Assembly: GCA_934718145.1 (NCBI GenBank)
Contig: CAKUZC010000007.1
Coordinates: forward strand, 1-21,265
From: an uncultured Eubacteriales bacterium
GTDB lineage: Bacteria; Bacillota; Clostridia; Oscillospirales; Acutalibacteraceae
DNA: 21,265 nt
Direction: 5' to 3'
Part shown: positions 6,383 to 15,410 of the stretch, one piece after another
Layout of the letters: every line of letters starts with the position of its first letter
Position numbering within the stretch: position 1 is the first letter of the stretch
Notes under the pieces: model-generated
The model's input: the letters and a program-made list of their open reading frames with translations, nothing else
Told to the model about the DNA's origin: nothing
Database searches by the model: none
Made by a program: the position numbers and the translations under genes

Positions 6383-7522
6383 TCCTGCTTTTCTTAAATT
6401 TGAAATATGGACATCATTAGTTTTGGCGTAGAAAGCTTCACCTGATTTACTGTGGCAATAGTAATAATATTCCGTATCTGCGGGAGAAAGTGCTGCAACA
6501 ATAGCGTCCATGCCGGGGTTGCATATTGGTCCTGGAGGAAGACCTTCTATTTTATAAGTATCATAATCGCTCTTAAATGTTTTAGCTATATTCTTAGGTA
6601 CGGAAGATTTTGTTTTGTAAGGATAGTATATTGTAGAATCGATTCTTAAGATTCCCATGGAAAATTCTCCAAACGGACTTTGACCCTTGTTTTCTAGTGT
6701 TTTAAGACGATTGTGAATTACTGATGAAACTAAATACATATCATTTTTATTAGCAGCTTCTGCTTGAATTAAAGAAGCTATGTTCATAAGTTCGTCAAGT
6801 TTAAGTCCTGCGGATTTAGCCAATTCTGAAACACTTGTCTTTTCTGAATAACCTTCAATGGTATTTTTCTTAATTATTTTTCTGTTGAAATTGTTAAGTA
6901 TTTTTCTTATAACATCAGATGGATCTTCACCTTGATAAAATTTATAAGTATCCGGGAAGAGATATCCTTCAAGCTTGTAAATTCTCTCGTTTGAATCTTC
7001 TATATCTTTGATAAAGGAGTACTCAGAATCAAACTGATTAGACTTACATAATTTTAAAAACTCATCTTTTTTACAGACTCTGTTGCTTTCCAAAAGTTGA
7101 GCGTAATCTAAAATGTTCATTCCTTCTGTAAAAGTTATCTCTGAAACTTCGTTAATATTAGACTGATTTTTCAAACGGTTTATTATAGCTTGATAGTCCA
7201 TATTGGTATCCAGTTCATAGATACCGCCTGAAAAAGCACCGGAAAACTTGATCATTTTTGCATAAATCCTGAAAAATTCCTTTTCTGAAATAACTCCGTT
7301 GTTTTTTAAAATGCCGGCTATAGTGTCTACAGAAGCGTCATCGGGAATTTCCACCATTACAGTTCCTGTAGATTTTCCTACTGCAAGCATGTCGTTTATT
7401 CCTACAAGTATGTATCTTGCCAGTAGTATTGAAATTAAACTTAAAAACATAATCCAAGATATTCTGAAAAAAATTCCGTTTTTTTGATGTTTATCTATAT
7501 TTTCTTTTTTTATAATTTTCAT
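6374..7522 (-). CDS. mltG: Endolytic murein transglycosylase MltG (YceG family)
   Basis: Cuts nascent glycan strands within the chain and is proposed to end their elongation. One N-terminal membrane anchor (residues about 18-40) is followed by a LysM-like region (VEIPDDASVDTIAGILKNNGVI) and the catalytic domain, with LEGYLFPDTY (184-193), ASLIQAEA (249-256, carrying the conserved glutamate E255) and YKIEGLPPGPICNPG (323-337). The length of 382 aa is typical. The ATG at 7522 follows AGAGG and lies 32 bp inside the end of the cyclo-ligase gene, pointing to translational coupling. It is the last gene of the thyX-led run. With the PBP gene downstream, it groups two peptidoglycan functions. Confidence 0.95.
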   Translation of the reverse strand: MKIIKKENIDKHQKNGIFFRISWIMFLSLISILLARYILVGINDMLAVGKSTGTVMVEIPDDASVDTIAGILKNNGVISEKEFFRIYAKMIKFSGAFSGGIYELDTNMDYQAIINRLKNQSNINEVSEITFTEGMNILDYAQLLESNRVCKKDEFLKLCKSNQFDSEYSFIKDIEDSNERIYKLEGYLFPDTYKFYQGEDPSDVIRKILNNFNRKIIKKNTIEGYSEKTSVSELAKSAGLKLDELMNIASLIQAEAANKNDMYLVSSVIHNRLKTLENKGQSPFGEFSMGILRIDSTIYYPYKTKSSVPKNIAKTFKSDYDTYKIEGLPPGPICNPGMDAIVAALSPADTEYYYYCHSKSGEAFYAKTNDVHISNLRKAGLQ

Positions 7523-8114
7523 AATGCCTCTCTTTTTTTATTCCTTTTATATATTTATCGTTAAGAAGTATATCCACGTGCTTATCGAATTTTCCGTGGG
7601 GTAGTAATGGAATCATACAATTGCTGTAACATATGCCTAGATTAGTTCCATGAAAATTCTGTAAAAATCTGTCATAATAGCCGTAACCATAACCTAATCT
7701 GTATCCCTTATAGTCAAAGCAAAAGCCGGGTACTATACATAAACCGGTTGAATAATCCGTTACGAGTTCACATTCTTCTCTTTTTGGTTCTAATAGTCCA
7801 AATGTTGCTTTTTCTAAATCATCAAATGAGTTTATAAAGTAAAAATTCATTGTTCGATCTTCCGAATTACACGCCGGGACAGCAACTTTTTTTCCGTCTG
7901 CCCAGCACCTTTTTATCAGTTCATGAGTATCTACCTCTATTTCCTTAGAGACATAAGTAAATACTGTATCGTTGTTTTTATAAGCATTTAATATGCAAAT
8001 TTTATCAAGTATCTTTTTATCCATTTCGAGTTTTTTGTCTTTAAACATATGTTCTCGTATAAAACGATACTTTTTTCGCAGTTTTATTTTATATAATTTT
8101 ATATTCCTAATCAT
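7491..8114 (-). CDS. 5-formyltetrahydrofolate cyclo-ligase
   Basis: Converts 5-formyl-THF to 5,10-methenyl-THF with ATP, recovering stored folate for one-carbon metabolism in the cytoplasm. An N-terminal basic helix with the KLRKKYRFIR pattern is followed by VFTYVSKEIEVDTHELI, then the signature VPGFCFDYKGYRLGYGYGYYDRFL split across about residues 128-151, which forms the ATP and substrate pocket. 207 aa is somewhat above the usual 180-200. An AAGGA site precedes the ATG at 8114. It is the YqgN/MTHFS family. The folate link with ThyX in the same run, and with FolC elsewhere in the window, is consistent. Confidence 0.94.
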   Translation of the reverse strand: MIRNIKLYKIKLRKKYRFIREHMFKDKKLEMDKKILDKICILNAYKNNDTVFTYVSKEIEVDTHELIKRCWADGKKVAVPACNSEDRTMNFYFINSFDDLEKATFGLLEPKREECELVTDYSTGLCIVPGFCFDYKGYRLGYGYGYYDRFLQNFHGTNLGICYSNCMIPLLPHGKFDKHVDILLNDKYIKGIKKERHYENYKKRKYR

Positions 8115-8135
8115 AATAATTTCCTTCGAATAATT

Positions 8136-9011
8136 TTAATCAAAAGCCAAACCTAGATAAGCTTCTGTATCCATATTGTTAATTTCATCTGAAAAACTTT
8201 TATTCAGGGGCTTTATCATACCATAAAAATTAACAGATTCATAACGATTAAAGCAAGTATTCAAACTGTTTGTCTTTATGATATAAATTTCATAATTTGA
8301 AAATTTTCTCAATACTTCCGAAGCAAGCTTACCGACTGTACAAAAATCACACGTAAAATCTTTTAATTCAACGGTAAAATTGTTTAGTGGAACACCTATA
8401 GTATATCCTCCATCTACCGATATAACATCTCCGTTAAATTTTCTGTACAAGTTCACAGCATAATCTATATCTTCACGGCCATAAATAATTCCATTAAATT
8501 CATTATACAAACAGTATCTCAATCTTTCCATAGGATAGCTTGAAAATTTACTGTTTAGGTTTTCTTTTTTAGATAATTCAATCATTTCGTTTTTGCTTAA
8601 AAATACACTTTTTGTTTTGAAAAAATTACGATAACCTATATTTTCATAAAATCGTTCAAGAGGTCTGATTTCCGGAACTAAAAATGTACAATCATATTCT
8701 TTTGAAACAAGGCAACTTTCCGTGTAATTTAAAAGTTTTTTCATATAACCTTTGTTCCTAAATTCCGGAAGTGTACAAGCTCCATACAAGTATCCGGCTT
8801 TATGTAATTTGTTTTTTAACATGAGTTTTTGATCTAAAACACTTACAACCGAAACGGGTTTATCATTTTTTAGGCATACAAAAAAATTTTCTGTTTTAAA
8901 TTTATTCTCAAAAAAATATGTTACAATTTCTTCTGACTCATTAAAACTACGAGATATAACTGAAATCAAATCATTTTTCATGTCCTCACTTGCATTATTA
9001 GTTAATATCAT
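8136..9011 (-). CDS. GNAT-family N-acetyltransferase (Eis-like layout)
   Basis: A GNAT domain covers about residues 1-145. Its acetyl-CoA loop is in GACTLPEFRNKGYMKKLL (R-x-x-G-x pattern), followed by FYENIGYRNF, the usual end of the fold. The remaining 140 residues resemble the second, degenerate half seen in Eis-like two-domain acetyltransferases (VFLSKNEM, then a beta-rich part). The substrate cannot be read. The ATG overlaps the end of the DUF2156 gene by 14 bp, with AAGGA nine bases upstream, so the two are translated together. Clostridial genomes often keep such a GNAT beside a DUF2156 protein; that is family knowledge, not shown here. Confidence 0.85.
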   Translation of the reverse strand: MILTNNASEDMKNDLISVISRSFNESEEIVTYFFENKFKTENFFVCLKNDKPVSVVSVLDQKLMLKNKLHKAGYLYGACTLPEFRNKGYMKKLLNYTESCLVSKEYDCTFLVPEIRPLERFYENIGYRNFFKTKSVFLSKNEMIELSKKENLNSKFSSYPMERLRYCLYNEFNGIIYGREDIDYAVNLYRKFNGDVISVDGGYTIGVPLNNFTVELKDFTCDFCTVGKLASEVLRKFSNYEIYIIKTNSLNTCFNRYESVNFYGMIKPLNKSFSDEINNMDTEAYLGLAFD

Positions 9012-9915
9012 TTTCGAAATCCTTTAAAACAGCTTCATATTTTGGAACGAGAAAAACAGGTTTGTAAGAAAGCTTTGATTTTCTGAGCCCGGGTATACCC
9101 ATATCTTCTTCACGATTTACCAGTTTGTAATTTCTTTTATAAAGAGATTTTGCAAATTCATTGTTTATTGTACTGTAAGCTCCGTCATAGTCGGCGAGAG
9201 CTTTTTCAAAATTTATCAAAAACATTTTATCGTTTATCTTTTCACCTATAGTACACGCAATTATTTGTCCGTCTACTTCTATCTTTCCACCTAAAAGACC
9301 TAATTCTTTATAATTTTCTATTGCAAGTTTTATAGCATTATACTCCGGGATTTGATCGCAGCTTCTTTTTGTGCATTTTTCTTTAAACCATAATTCAAAG
9401 AATTTCATATATTCATCACTGTCAAAATTATCTATTTCAGTGTATTTCCAGTTATATGTTTTCGAAAATTTCGATACATGATTTTTCTTTTTATGGAATT
9501 TTTTACCTCTTAAAAAAGCTAAATCTTCAACTGAGTAAAGATATTCATATTTTTCGCGTTTTGGAATGATTTCAAATCTTCCGGGAAATAATTCTTCCAA
9601 ATTCTGGGCTTCAGAATTTAAAAGTTCAGTAAATCTGAGATGTGGATATCCGTCTTTACATGAATCTTCAAAAATAAACTTGACAGCCTCTTTAAATGCT
9701 TCTTCTGAACTCGCTCCATGAGGGAATTCATAACAAATTCCATTTCTTTCTGATTTTTTTAAAAATATACCCTTATAATTACAAATTTTGCTTCCAAAAG
9801 CTCTGCTCCATATAAAGTGAGTTCCGAAAATAGCCTCTGAATTAATTGCTTTGCTCAATGTTTTTTCGACCCACTCTTTATCCTCGATCTCTAAATTTTT
9901 GAAGTTCATCTTCAT
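8998..9915 (-). CDS. DUF2156 protein (phosphatidylglycerol lysyltransferase C-terminal-like)
   Basis: Resembles the soluble C-terminal GNAT-like half of MprF/LPG synthases, without the membrane half. Seen are YSVEDLAFLRGKKFHKKKNHVSKF in two adjoining parts (the L.GK..H.K.N...F motif, about residues 130-152), a conserved ELW...KC segment, and the C-terminal NREEDMGIPGLRKSKLSYKP motif. The start is ATG 9915, nine bases after GGAAGG; an ATG at 9924 overlaps that ribosome site. It overlaps tmk by 38 bp. The activity of stand-alone members is not established; acyl or aminoacyl transfer is a reasonable guess from the fold. Confidence 0.85.
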   Translation of the reverse strand: MKMNFKNLEIEDKEWVEKTLSKAINSEAIFGTHFIWSRAFGSKICNYKGIFLKKSERNGICYEFPHGASSEEAFKEAVKFIFEDSCKDGYPHLRFTELLNSEAQNLEELFPGRFEIIPKREKYEYLYSVEDLAFLRGKKFHKKKNHVSKFSKTYNWKYTEIDNFDSDEYMKFFELWFKEKCTKRSCDQIPEYNAIKLAIENYKELGLLGGKIEVDGQIIACTIGEKINDKMFLINFEKALADYDGAYSTINNEFAKSLYKRNYKLVNREEDMGIPGLRKSKLSYKPVFLVPKYEAVLKDFENDIN

Positions 9916-10582
9916 TAAACACATCCTTCCTTAGAAAGGTAATTATTTCATTGTGTATTTGATTTTTATCCCGAACTTTTCCGTTTTGAACGCAACAAAC
10001 CGTAAACCAGTTTCCGTGATTGCGAACGTAGTCAGCTGCTTTTCTGCATTTTTTCAAGTATTCAATGTCAGATTCATGAATATCTTTTTTACTCTCGTCT
10101 CCGCTGTATCTTTTTTTCATTAAATTTTGTGATATTTCAGGAGGCATATCCAAATATATGACAGCATCAGGTTCGGGTAATCCTAATTTATTGTATTCAT
10201 AATCGTAAAGCCATGTTAAATACTCATCCCACTCGTTTTCGGGAAGTTTACACATATGATAAAAAGTATTTGAAGTAGTATATCTGTCACAAAGTATTAT
10301 ACCCGGTTTAAAATAAAGTTTTTCCCATGACGTTTTAAAACTTGCATACCTATCCACCGAAAAAAAAGAAGCAGCGGCATAAGCGTTGACGTCAGATGGA
10401 TTTTTCCCGAATTCCGAACCCAAATACATTTTGACGAGAGACGATGACGGCGACGAATAATCCGGAAAAGACAAATATTTAAAATTTATCTTATTTACTG
10501 AAAGAGTTTCAGCAAGAAGTTTTGTTTGAGTGTTTTTTCCGCATCCATCTAATCCTTCTATGACTATCAATTTGCTTTTCAT
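9878..10582 (-). CDS. tmk: Thymidylate kinase
   Basis: Phosphorylates dTMP to dTDP. The P-loop is EGLDGCGKNTQ (residues 9-19); position 17 carries Asn where Ser/Thr (or Ala in some relatives) is usual. A DRY motif (CDRYTTSN) and a lid-like segment (RYSGDESKKDIHES) follow. At 234 aa it is slightly longer than most family members. An AAGGAG lies some 13 bases upstream of the ATG. It sits directly downstream of thyX, so the two last specific steps towards dTTP are adjacent. Confidence 0.94.
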   Translation of the reverse strand: MKSKLIVIEGLDGCGKNTQTKLLAETLSVNKINFKYLSFPDYSSPSSSLVKMYLGSEFGKNPSDVNAYAAASFFSVDRYASFKTSWEKLYFKPGIILCDRYTTSNTFYHMCKLPENEWDEYLTWLYDYEYNKLGLPEPDAVIYLDMPPEISQNLMKKRYSGDESKKDIHESDIEYLKKCRKAADYVRNHGNWFTVCCVQNGKVRDKNQIHNEIITFLRKDVFNEDELQKFRDRG

Positions 10583-10624
10583 TAAATTTATACCTGCTCC
10601 TTTAACTTATACCGTAAAGTATTC

Positions 10625-11383
10625 TTATAAATTTTTAAAAAAATTTCTCATTTCAGACGCTTTTCCGCAAGACATTTTTCCTTCTCTACATTTTCCCTCT
10701 ACACAAGGAGGCCCCGCAACTGAAAATATATCAGGAGCTATGTCTTTTACAATCATAAGCATGTTTTTGGCAAGTTCTCTTATTTCCGTTTGAGCTCTCA
10801 TACAACATCTGTGCGAAAAAAAATTGAGTAAACTTCTAGCGTTAAATGTACATATTATGTTTGTTTCGCAAGCGTTTGGCAAAATATATCTTGCGTCTTC
10901 AATTGCAGCTTTTTCGGCTGTTTTTTTTGCGGTTTGTTTATCAATACCTTGTTCTATGAGTTTTTCAATATGGCTTTGTTGCAAAATATCGGAGATTTTA
11001 TCGTAACATTCTCTAATTTGAGCTATTGAATTTTCAAACTCGGAAAGGGCTTCCGGAATTTTTTTTATTTCTTCCGGGATCACATAATTAAAATTTGAAT
11101 TTTTAACATATCTCTGACTTTGAACACTGTAAGATGCTATCCTATGACGGGTGAGTTGAGCTAAAAGTGCACGAGAGACACCTTCTATGCCAAACGTGAA
11201 TGTAATGTGCTCCAAAGGGCTTTCGTGACCTATTTGAGCCAACATTTTTACAAAATCCCTTATTTTTTCATCGGTCAACTTTTCTTGAGTTTCGGTTATT
11301 CCGCAAGGTGAATAACACAATTTTGCCGCTGTAGCGACAACCTTTTCCGGATTAGGTGTGTGAGAAATTAATACCACTTTCAT
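10625..11383 (-). CDS. thyX: Flavin-dependent thymidylate synthase ThyX
   Basis: Makes dTMP from dUMP with methylene-THF, FAD and NADPH, releasing THF. The signature RHRIASYSVQS (79-89, RHRxxxxxxxS) is intact, preceded by GHESPLEHITFTF (52-64) and followed by RYILPNACETN and the C-terminal RCCMRAQTEIRELA helix. The length is 252 aa. AGGAAT before the ATG sets the start. It is the first gene of a six-gene minus-strand run with its own promoter at 11410-11438. No thyA is present in the window. Confidence 0.96.
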   Translation of the reverse strand: MKVVLISHTPNPEKVVATAAKLCYSPCGITETQEKLTDEKIRDFVKMLAQIGHESPLEHITFTFGIEGVSRALLAQLTRHRIASYSVQSQRYVKNSNFNYVIPEEIKKIPEALSEFENSIAQIRECYDKISDILQQSHIEKLIEQGIDKQTAKKTAEKAAIEDARYILPNACETNIICTFNARSLLNFFSHRCCMRAQTEIRELAKNMLMIVKDIAPDIFSVAGPPCVEGKCREGKMSCGKASEMRNFFKNL

Positions 11384-11409
11384 TTTATTCCTCCAATCGT
11401 CACAAAATC

Positions 11410-11438
11410 ATTGTAACAAAATTAAGACAGTTGTTCAA
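11410..11438 (-). promoter_or_regulatory. Promoter of the thyX - tmk - mltG run
   Basis: On the minus strand TTGAAC (11433-11438) and TACAAT (11410-11415) are separated by 17 bp, 27 bp upstream of the thyX ATG. Confidence 0.75.
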
Positions 11439-11540
11439 TTTTTATTATCTTATTTTAAATATCTTAGTTGATAGGGAATAAATCCCAATAATCATTCAAA
11501 TAATAAGTTTAAAAATTTACATTGTCAGGGTGATTTCATA

Positions 11541-11900
11541 ATGAAAAAATTTTTAGCCATACTGGGTTCAGTGATACTATCAATCGTTGCAGCGGTATTG
11601 TTTTTTGGAAGAGATGAATGTAATCAACAAAAAAATGAATCTTGCAATAAATCTGAGAAAAATTTAGTATCTGCTTCTCAACCTCAAAATGATGTACCGA
11701 AAAATCAATCATCGGGGTATCTCATAAAAGAATACAAAGGGAACATAGCAGTATTTGAAAAAAATGAAAAAGTGCCGTTCAGAACCACATGTATAACTGT
11801 AAGCGAACTTCCGGAGACTGATAGGAGTTTATTAAAAAAAGGTATACTCGCTAATTCACGCGAAGAAATGGATTCTATCTTAGAAGATTATTGTAGTTAG
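11541..11900 (+). CDS. Membrane-anchored protein with a BofC C-terminal-like domain
   Basis: A hydrophobic N-terminal segment (residues 4-22, LAILGSVILSIVAAVLFF) serves as signal anchor. A polar Asn/Gln/Ser linker with two Cys (about 26-60) leads to a compact domain of about 60 residues: GYLIKEYKGNIAVFE, then ITVSELPETDRSLLKKGILANSREEMDSILEDYCS. This order (a beta hairpin, then 'LP..D...L..GI...s.eEl...LEDY') is that of the BofC C-terminal domain in clostridial small membrane proteins. In Bacillus, BofC restrains the SpoIVB protease in forespore signalling; whether this one does so is inference. A weak SD (AGGGTGA) precedes the ATG. It diverges from thyX. Confidence 0.75.
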   Translation: MKKFLAILGSVILSIVAAVLFFGRDECNQQKNESCNKSEKNLVSASQPQNDVPKNQSSGYLIKEYKGNIAVFEKNEKVPFRTTCITVSELPETDRSLLKKGILANSREEMDSILEDYCS

Positions 11901-11997
11901 ATTTTTAAAAATCAGATGTAACTTTGATATAAATTCATTCACATTTCCATAAAATCAACTCTATTTTAAAATTAATCTCTTAAACCGCAAAAAATCA

Positions 11998-12026
11998 TTG
12001 ATAGCTCTTTTGGAAAATAATAAAAT
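11998..12026 (+). promoter_or_regulatory. Promoter of yebC - polA
   Basis: TTGATA (11998-12003) and TAAAAT (12021-12026) are separated by 17 bp, 39 bp upstream of the yebC ATG. Confidence 0.7.
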
Positions 12027-12065
12027 GGTATGAGAAAATATTTTAAAATTATGAGGTGAATCAAA

Positions 12066-12779
12066 ATGTCCGGACATTCAAAATGGAACAACATAAAAAG
12101 AAAGAAAGAAAAAACTGACGCTCAAAAAGCAAAAATTTTTACAAAAGTAGGACGTGAATTGGCAGTTGCGGCAAAAGAAGGCGGAGCTGATCCGACTTCC
12201 AATTTTAAACTTCGTGATGCCATAGCCAAAGCAAAAGCGAACAACGTTCCAAATGACAATATAGAGCGGATAATAAAAAAAGCTTTAGGCGGAGACGACA
12301 GTGAGTATGAAGAAATTACATATGAAGGATATGGTCCGTCTGGAGTTGCCATAATAGTTGAAACTCTAACCGATAATAGAAATCGTACGGCGGGAAATGT
12401 TCGTCATTATTTCAGTAAATACGGAGGAAATTTGGGTTCAACAGGATGCGTTTCGTTTATGTTCAAAGAAAAAGGTATAATTGTAATAGATAGCGAAGAA
12501 ACTGACGAAACAGCTCTGGAAGAAGATGTAATAGAATCAGGAGCTCTTGATATGGTAAAAGACGACGATTGTTTTGTTGTTTACACTGAAAAAGACGACT
12601 ACGAAAAAGTTTATGATTATCTTAAAGACAAAAAATATAAATTTATTTCTTCAGAAATAGGTATGGTTCCAGATAATTACGTTACGCTTTCTCAGGAAGA
12701 TTCAGATAAAGTAAGCGTTCTTTTAGATATACTTGATGAAGATGAAGACGTACAAAATGTTTGGCATAATTTAAAGTAA
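12066..12779 (+). CDS. yebC: YebC/PmpR (TACO1) family protein
   Basis: The N-terminal signature MSGHSKWNNIKRKK is followed by a helical domain (KLRDAIAKAKANNVPNDNIERIIKKALGG), then EEITYEGYGPSGVAIIVE and NRTAGNVRHYFSKYGGNLG, all diagnostic. The 237-aa length is standard, and a GAGGTG ribosome site lies upstream. The family was long annotated as transcriptional regulator; TACO1 and bacterial members have since been linked to translation. Its exact role here is therefore open. It lies 18 bp ahead of polA and is probably co-transcribed. Confidence 0.96.
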   Translation: MSGHSKWNNIKRKKEKTDAQKAKIFTKVGRELAVAAKEGGADPTSNFKLRDAIAKAKANNVPNDNIERIIKKALGGDDSEYEEITYEGYGPSGVAIIVETLTDNRNRTAGNVRHYFSKYGGNLGSTGCVSFMFKEKGIIVIDSEETDETALEEDVIESGALDMVKDDDCFVVYTEKDDYEKVYDYLKDKKYKFISSEIGMVPDNYVTLSQEDSDKVSVLLDILDEDEDVQNVWHNLK

Positions 12780-12797
12780 TAGAAGTGAGTGATATGT

Positions 12798-15380
12798 TTG
12801 AAATTTTTGGTTCTTGACGGAAACAGCATACTAAATCGTGCTTTTTATGGTATTCCTATGCTGTCCAATAAAAAAGGCCAGATTACAAACGGGATTTACG
12901 GTTTTCTTTCAACTCTTAATAAACTTATGAATGAAGTTAAACCTGATGCCGTTGCAATAGCGTTTGATTTGCCTGTTCCGACGTTTAGACACAAAATGTA
13001 CGACGGATATAAGGCAACGCGCAAAAAGATGCCCGAAGAATTGGCAAGTCAACTTTCGATTCTTAAAGAATTATTAAAATCCCTTGGATATAAGCTCGTA
13101 ACAGCGGAAGGATACGAGGCGGATGATATACTTGGAACTTTTGCAAAACACTGTGAAGAAAATAACCATGAATGTGTTCTTGCAACAGGAGACAAAGACA
13201 GTTTGCAATTAATATCAAAAGACGTAACTGTGCGTATAGCTTCCACAAAATTCGGAAAAGCGGAATCAACTCTTTATGACGAAGAAAAAATCAAAGAAGT
13301 TTATAAAGTACCCCCTAAATCTTTAATTGACATAAAAGCCCTTCAAGGCGATTCGTCCGACAATATTCCGGGAGTAAAAGGTATAGGAGAAAAAACTGCA
13401 AAAGAGCTTGTTTCAAAATTCGGAAGTTTAGAAAATATTTATGAAAATCTTGAAAACACAGATGAAATAAAAGACAGTTTAAAAAATAAATTATTAATTG
13501 GCAAAAAAGATGCATTTATGAGTTATAAACTCGGTCAAATAAATAAAGATGTACCGATTGAAATCAAAGATAGCGATTACATTCCCAAAGCAGTTGATTC
13601 AATTCAAGCTAAAAAAATAATGGTAGATTTAGAGTTTTTTTCACTTATCGAAAAATTTGTGCCTGAAGAAAATAAAAAAGAAGCAGATAAAATAGATGTC
13701 TTTTCATTAAAGAATCATGAAGATATAATTGATAAAATATCTGAAGATATATTGTATTTTTATGTTACGTACAAAGAAGAGGGTATTAAAAAGATTTATT
13801 TTGAATATATGAATACCATTTACTTTATTGACTCAAATGATGTAAGTTTCGAAAGATTTTTGTCTTATCTTAAAAAACCGGATTTAAAAAAAGTAACCTA
13901 TGACATTAAAAAAGTATACAGAGAAATGTTAAAAATCAATTCAAATTTAAATGGCGAAAAATTTGACATTATGCTTGCACTTTATCTTTTAAATCCCTCT
14001 TCTAAAAGTTATGAAATTTTGAAAGCTGCGGAAGAATGCCTACTATCTATCCCAGAAATAAATTTTTGTGAAAATGAAGAAGACATTATTCCTGCAAAAT
14101 CACTATTTTTGATAAAAAAATTATTTCCTATTTTAAGTAACGAACTAGAAAAACGCCATCAATCTGAGTTACTTTCAACAATAGAACAACCGTTATCGGA
14201 AGTGTTAGCTTCCATGGAAAATGAAGGTTTTGCTGTTGATAAATTAGGAGTCGAACTTTACGGAAAAGAGCTTGGAGAATATATTCTTGGACTTAAAAGG
14301 CTTATATACAGAGTTGTAGGATTTGAGTTTAATATAAATTCTCCAAAACAGTTGAGTATGGTACTTTTTGACAAATTAGGTCTTCCGAAAAGTAAAAAAG
14401 GAAAAACCGGATATTCAACAAGTGCGGAATCTTTAGAAAAACTCAGAAGATGTCATGGAATAATAGATTTGATTCTTGAACACAGAGCAGTTTCAAAACT
14501 TAAATCCACTTATTGCGACGGTATGGCAAAGCTCATAACAGAAAAAGGAAGAATTCATTCATCATTTAATCAGACAGAAACCCGTACGGGAAGAATCAGT
14601 TCTACAGAACCGAATTTGCAAAATATACCGGTGAGAACCGAAAGAGGAAGACGTTTAAGGAAGTTTTTCAAAGCGGAGCCTGGTAATATTCTCATAGACG
14701 CCGATTATTCACAAATTGAACTGAGAATTCTTGCTCATGTTTCTCAAGATCCAAATATGATAGATGCGTTTGTCAATGACAAAGATATTCACTCGATAAC
14801 TGCTTCTCAAATTTTTAACATTCCAATTGAGATGGTAACTTCAGAAATGCGTTTTAGAGCCAAAGCAGTCAATTTCGGAATAGTATATGGAATAAGTGCT
14901 TTTTCGCTTGCTCAGGATTTAAGAATAGGCAGATATGATGCTCAAACCTATATAAGCAAATATCTTTTTCACTACAAAGGTGTAAATGAGTATATGCACA
15001 AAGCAATAAATTTTGCTAAAGAAAACGGATATGCCGAAACTATGCTTCATAGAAGAAGATATCTTCCGGAATTGGAATCATCCAGCCGTGTTCTTCGCTT
15101 GTTTGGGGAAAGAGTGGCCAGAAATATGCCTATTCAAGGTAGTGCGGCAGATATCATAAAAATAGCTATGATAAACACATACAGAAGGTTAAAACGAGAA
15201 AACTTAAAGTCGAAACTCATTTTGCAAATTCACGATGAATTGATAGTAGAATCACCGGTAGAAGAATCAGATTATGTAAAAGAACTACTAAAACAAGAGA
15301 TGGAAAATGCTGTAGAAATGAGTGTGCCTCTTAAAGTGCATATTGCTGTCGGAAACACTTGGTACGATGCAAAAAATTAG
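12798..15380 (+). CDS. polA: DNA polymerase I
   Basis: Repair and Okazaki-fragment polymerase. The N-terminal 5' nuclease domain (about 1-290) carries LDGNSILNRAFYG, EADDILGTFA, ATGDKDSLQLI and QGDSSDNIPGVKGIGEKTAKEL. The middle region has lost the acidic DxE pair of the 3'-5' exonuclease, so it should not proofread, as in Bacillus PolA. The polymerase domain has motif A (DADYSQIELRI, D634), the O-helix (KAVNFGIVYG, about 689-698) and motif C (HDE, 812-814). The TTG at 12798 is preferred because MKFLVLDGN is the usual family start and GTGAGTGAT lies just upstream; GTG 12789 would add three residues. The 860-aa length is normal. Confidence 0.96.
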   Translation: MKFLVLDGNSILNRAFYGIPMLSNKKGQITNGIYGFLSTLNKLMNEVKPDAVAIAFDLPVPTFRHKMYDGYKATRKKMPEELASQLSILKELLKSLGYKLVTAEGYEADDILGTFAKHCEENNHECVLATGDKDSLQLISKDVTVRIASTKFGKAESTLYDEEKIKEVYKVPPKSLIDIKALQGDSSDNIPGVKGIGEKTAKELVSKFGSLENIYENLENTDEIKDSLKNKLLIGKKDAFMSYKLGQINKDVPIEIKDSDYIPKAVDSIQAKKIMVDLEFFSLIEKFVPEENKKEADKIDVFSLKNHEDIIDKISEDILYFYVTYKEEGIKKIYFEYMNTIYFIDSNDVSFERFLSYLKKPDLKKVTYDIKKVYREMLKINSNLNGEKFDIMLALYLLNPSSKSYEILKAAEECLLSIPEINFCENEEDIIPAKSLFLIKKLFPILSNELEKRHQSELLSTIEQPLSEVLASMENEGFAVDKLGVELYGKELGEYILGLKRLIYRVVGFEFNINSPKQLSMVLFDKLGLPKSKKGKTGYSTSAESLEKLRRCHGIIDLILEHRAVSKLKSTYCDGMAKLITEKGRIHSSFNQTETRTGRISSTEPNLQNIPVRTERGRRLRKFFKAEPGNILIDADYSQIELRILAHVSQDPNMIDAFVNDKDIHSITASQIFNIPIEMVTSEMRFRAKAVNFGIVYGISAFSLAQDLRIGRYDAQTYISKYLFHYKGVNEYMHKAINFAKENGYAETMLHRRRYLPELESSSRVLRLFGERVARNMPIQGSAADIIKIAMINTYRRLKRENLKSKLILQIHDELIVESPVEESDYVKELLKQEMENAVEMSVPLKVHIAVGNTWYDAKN

Positions 15381-15410
15381 ATTTATATTTAAAAAGCACT
15401 TAGAAAAGAT

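Noticed and set aside
10530..10793. Plus-strand open frames opposite tmk/thyX, and similar antisense frames opposite polA, folC, tmcAL and spmA.
   Set aside because: They lack ribosome sites, show no recognisable domains, and lie fully opposite confidently identified genes.
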